A stretch of DNA of 64,000 nt, taken from Neoarius graeffei. Its lineage: Eukaryota; Chordata; Actinopteri; Siluriformes; Ariidae. The notes under the pieces are model-generated. The model did not search any database, had not been told where the DNA came from, and saw nothing but the letters and a program-made list of their open reading frames with translations. Below, one piece after another: positions 60,931-64,000 of the stretch. Position 1 is the first letter of the stretch, and every line of letters begins with the position of its first letter. The translations under genes were made by a program, and so were the position numbers. The DNA is taken from positions 7,615,878 through 7,679,877 of the forward strand of contig NC_083582.1 of assembly GCF_027579695.1 (NCBI RefSeq). Reading direction: 5' to 3'.

Positions 60931-63246
60931 AAAACTGCAGAACCATCAGTCCCAAATAGTAATGCAGGTGTTACAGCACATTTGGCCTTGGATACTGATG
61001 GAGGTGGTGGAGAAGTACAGGCATGCCATTCTAAAGACTCAACACCAATTGAAACAGACATACTACCAGATATACCAATAGCTCATAAGTTCGCAGCTAA
61101 TCAGTCATCAGCTACATGTATGGAAGCTGTGCTTGAGGAACAGCAGGTAGATCCTGCTATCACCTGTGTGTCTTCATCTGGAATTGACACTGAAATACAC
61201 ACTGCTCCTGTTAAAACTACAAAACCCAAGACAGCCAAAGTTTATGCTAAAAAGTTTCAGGATTCTTGGTGCACAACATTTCCATGGGTGAAACATGATA
61301 TGTCATCTGATGTCATGTTCTGTACAATTTGTCGACAGTGCAAGAATGATACAGTTCTGAGCTCTGGAACACAAAATTATAGGATCAAGACCCTTGAGGA
61401 CCATGCCAAGAGTAAAGGTCATTTGGCTGCAGTGGCAGCTGCAGATCCTAAACAAGGCCAAGTGTTGGTGGGATTCAGTAAAGCCGCACAGACCAGGAAA
61501 GCTGCAGTCATATTAGCTCTAAAAACAGTGCACTGGTTGTCGGTTGAAGAAATAGCTAATAAGAAATATAGTAGTCTTCTCCACTTCCTTCGTGACATTG
61601 ATGTGAAAGATGCAGTTCATCTTCAGAAAGGTGCGAATGCTACCCATGATAGCCCAGATATATTTAACCAGCTTCTTGAATGCCTCAACTTTGTCCTAGA
61701 AAGAAATCTCAAGACCGATCTCAGAAAATCACCATTTGTGGGCATTGGAGTTGATGAGAGCACTGATCGAGCACAAGAAAAGCATGTGGTGATTGTTGTT
61801 CGGTATATTCAAAAGCAGTCAGCTACACCAAAGACCACATTTTTATCTTGCGTTTCTGTACGTGATGGAACAGCTGCCACTGTACTGGAAGCAATTAGAA
61901 CCAGCCTAAACCACTTTGGAGTGCCAATTAGGAAAGTTGTTGGCCTGGGTACGGATGGAGCAAGCTCCATGGCTAGTTCTCAGAATGGTCTCAATGGGCT
62001 TATGAAAAACCTCAACCCCTTCACAGTACATGTGCACTGTGTCTGCCATAGATTGGCATTGTCAGTGAGTCAGGCATGTAAGGATATTCAGCTGGCACAG
62101 GCTGTTACCACTATGATATCCACAGTTTATACGTATATCCAACTTTCCCCTAATCGTCTAGAAAGATTTAAGGATGTTGCAGCAATACTTGAGAGTGACA
62201 CAGTGAAATTTCGGCGTCTCTTTGAGATAAGGTGGTTATGTCTTGGTGAGGCAGTTGTTGCACTGATCCGCAACTATGAGCCCCTAATGATCATGGTTGG
62301 CCAACATGCTGCTGAAGGTGATCTGACAGCAGCCAGTATTGAAAACCACATGTCTCAGTACAAATTTGTTGCAATGTTAAATTTGCTGGCAGACATTTTG
62401 GCTGCCACAAATCACCTCAGTAAACTATTCCAATACCAAGATGTGTCATTTGGGTCCATCAGGACAAATCTCCAAAACTGCCTCACAATATTAGAGGACT
62501 ATCAGGCCAATGATGGTGTTTATATGCATCAGATGGAAGACATGCTTCATGAACACGGCTCGTACAAGGGTCAGGTACTGTCAGAAGCACCAGGAAGGGG
62601 CGAGAGGCAAGACCAGAGGGAAACTTTCATAGCAGCAAGGACTCAGATACTTGAAAACCTCCTTGCAAACATCAGGCAAAGGTTTCCTCGTGTGGATCTG
62701 CTGGATGCCATGCAAATCTTTGACCCCAGTGCCTATCCCATCGAAGTAGGCCTTCCTCTATGGGGCATTAACCATCTTGAAACCCTCCTGGCCCATTATG
62801 GTGCACATCATGACAACAGAGAGGGGGAAAGGTTTGCTGCTCTTGTTGATGCTGACCAGGCAAGAGGAGAATTTCTTGTCTTCAAGCGACTAGTATACCA
62901 GAACAGGTTCTCAACAGATGGTGATGATGAATGGCAGGAAGAGGGTCATTTTGCAAGACCAACTCAGCTCATGAAGAAGATATTTGGAGGTCCAAACATG
63001 CCAAATCAGCGGCTCTATCCAAGCATGTTTCACCTCATGTCAATGGCAATATGTGTGCTTGTTGGCAATGCAGAGGCTGAGCGAGTCTTTTCTGTTCAGA
63101 ACAGGATCAAAACCAAGTTGAGAACAAAATTAAGTATAGTTAGGCTGGAGCAGCTTATCAGACAAAGCTACGAAAAGTTAGATCGTCAGGAATTTGACTT
63201 TGATGCAGCAGCAGACCGATTCTTGCAGGCCCCTAGACGTCTGTAA
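60931..63246 (+). CDS. hAT transposase exon 2 (ZNF862-like), open to stop
   Basis: After the acceptor TTTCAG (60925-60930) the frame is open for 771 codons, giving a spliced protein of about 795 residues. In order: an acidic/low-complexity N-terminus; a TTF/BED-like zinc finger (about residues 135-190: FQDSWCTTFPW, MFCTICRQC, DHAKSKGHL); the RNase H-like core with GVDESTDR (first Asp, about 299) and LGTDGASSMAS (second Asp, about 366); HCVCHRLALS leading into the insertion domain; RWLCLGEAV; and the C-terminal dimerisation region NAEAERVFSVQNRIKTKLRT. The arrangement matches hAT transposases related to vertebrate ZNF862. No stop or frameshift is present. It may be active or only recently silenced. 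Confidence 0.9.
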   Translation, partial: KTAEPSVPNSNAGVTAHLALDTDGGGGEVQACHSKDSTPIETDILPDIPIAHKFAANQSSATCMEAVLEEQQVDPAITCVSSSGIDTEIHTAPVKTTKPKTAKVYAKKFQDSWCTTFPWVKHDMSSDVMFCTICRQCKNDTVLSSGTQNYRIKTLEDHAKSKGHLAAVAAADPKQGQVLVGFSKAAQTRKAAVILALKTVHWLSVEEIANKKYSSLLHFLRDIDVKDAVHLQKGANATHDSPDIFNQLLECLNFVLERNLKTDLRKSPFVGIGVDESTDRAQEKHVVIVVRYIQKQSATPKTTFLSCVSVRDGTAATVLEAIRTSLNHFGVPIRKVVGLGTDGASSMASSQNGLNGLMKNLNPFTVHVHCVCHRLALSVSQACKDIQLAQAVTTMISTVYTYIQLSPNRLERFKDVAAILESDTVKFRRLFEIRWLCLGEAVVALIRNYEPLMIMVGQHAAEGDLTAASIENHMSQYKFVAMLNLLADILAATNHLSKLFQYQDVSFGSIRTNLQNCLTILEDYQANDGVYMHQMEDMLHEHGSYKGQVLSEAPGRGERQDQRETFIAARTQILENLLANIRQRFPRVDLLDAMQIFDPSAYPIEVGLPLWGINHLETLLAHYGAHHDNREGERFAALVDADQARGEFLVFKRLVYQNRFSTDGDDEWQEEGHFARPTQLMKKIFGGPNMPNQRLYPSMFHLMSMAICVLVGNAEAERVFSVQNRIKTKLRTKLSIVRLEQLIRQSYEKLDRQEFDFDAAADRFLQAPRRL

Positions 63247-64000
63247 TCTTTGTGTAAACCAAAGAAACTCAGTTCCCGTTCTTTCAAAGTTAATTTTCAT
63301 TTTTGAGTAGTTTGGTCAAAATATTATGGATGACAGTCAGTGACAGACATTCTGCGATTTAATTTGTGCCACGTAAAATAGAATACTGTTGGGTTTTTTT
63401 TTTATTAAATACTGTAACTAGATCAAAAGATTATATACAATTCATTGTTGTTTATTTTCTTTTCACTTTTGTTACCAAATCAAACACCATACATACATCT
63501 GATACATTCAGGAGTGAAACTGAAAAAAAATACAAAGTAAAAATATGCAATATTTCTGATAAAAAATTACACGCCATTTCACCCTGAAAATGTCCTAGAA
63601 TGCAGGAAATGAAGTCTAAATTTCAAAAATTTTCTGGGGGGGCATGCCCCCAGACCCCCCTAGAGGGACTTCACGCCTGCGGCGCTCGTCTTCACGCCTG
63701 CGGCAGTCATCAGGATTATATAAAATATTATTTTTGACTGGTAATTTTCTTTTTCTGCCTAATACCCTACAACCGGGCAGTTTTACTTCCATAAACACTG
63801 GCCATGCTCACTGCGTGTGACGTCGTCGTATCCTGCAATGCGCATGCGGAACACTTTTAGGTCGCTTTTCGTTCATACTGAGGATCACATACAAGTCGCA
63901 TATATTTGTTAATGTGAACGACCTCACAAAAAAATCGGATTTCACAAAAAAATCGGAATTGAGCATTAAGCCTTGCAGTGTGAACGTAGCGAAGAAATGA

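Larger units (their letters stand above)
59936..63769 (+). mobile_element. Apparently intact autonomous hAT transposon
   Basis: A 3834-bp element with ends TAAGGTATTAGGCAG and CTGCCTAATACCCTA (one mismatch), flanked by a perfect 8-bp duplication CAACCGGG (59928-59935, 63770-63777). It contains a two-exon transposase gene without stops. A foldback MITE (60101-60453) lies in its 5' untranslated region. Its 3' part (63247-63769) is AT-rich with a GGGGGGCATGCCCCC palindrome-like motif near 63635 but no gene. Confidence 0.92.
59100..63991. mobile_element. PIF/Harbinger element copy 4, carrying an inserted hAT transposon
   Basis: The two halves (59100-59935 and 63778-63991, plus one duplication) add up to 1050 bp, the family length. 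AAG duplications flank it (59097-59099, 63992-63994). The hAT at 59936 split the Myb/SANT remnant within NRAV. Confidence 0.9.

Overview
The window is vertebrate nuclear DNA, almost certainly from a teleost fish. The one recognisable host gene is LHPP (phospholysine phosphohistidine inorganic pyrophosphate phosphatase, HAD superfamily). Six of its exons are read on the minus strand from 22904 down to 850, with conserved splice junctions; the last coding exon was not found and probably lies before position 1. Everything else is repeats: fish-type tRNA SINEs, L1-, Rex/L2- and I/Nimb-like LINEs, a class I endogenous retrovirus, a Gypsy LTR element and many hAT, PIF/Harbinger, ISL2EU-like and piggyBac-like DNA transposons. 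The mix of families fits a teleost, perhaps an otophysan, but I cannot name the species.

Layout. 1-4641: LHPP exons 6 to 2 in short introns carrying AC/TG microsatellites, a SINE and a hAT element. 4642-22776: LHPP intron 1 (about 18.2 kb). It begins with a Harbinger element 26 bp from the exon 2 acceptor, and about 6.9 kb of it is a 47-bp tandem array (roughly 147 units). The array is interrupted by two DNA elements and a composite repeat block, a solo LTR (14032-15004) and a provirus (15574-20580) with an integrase fragment and a broken env. 22777-23023: LHPP exon 1 and a CpG-type promoter with an NRF1-like site. 23024-27532: a hAT element with other elements nested in it.

28000-47215 is a layered retrotransposon nest. 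A minus-strand L1 is split by a Rex/L2-like LINE, which carries a DNA transposon (30785-31813) and a minus-strand Gypsy element (33574-39555). The Gypsy element has integrase upstream of reverse transcriptase, the Gmr1-like order. The same L1 is split again by two I/Nimb-like LINEs inserted one after the other at one target site. 47216-47900 holds a possible orphan promoter/first exon and a 58-bp minisatellite.

47900-64000 is a DNA-transposon mosaic: further copies of the 1.05-kb Harbinger family, ISL2EU-like elements with AT target duplications and THAP/YqaJ-associated coding fragments, and, at 59936-63769, a hAT transposon with perfect 8-bp target duplication and an uninterrupted two-exon transposase gene. 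That is the only mobile element here that looks potentially competent.

I found no bacterial-type operon, CRISPR array, rRNA or functional tRNA. The main interest is the history that can be read from target-site duplications, and the way LHPP intron 1 has been colonised.
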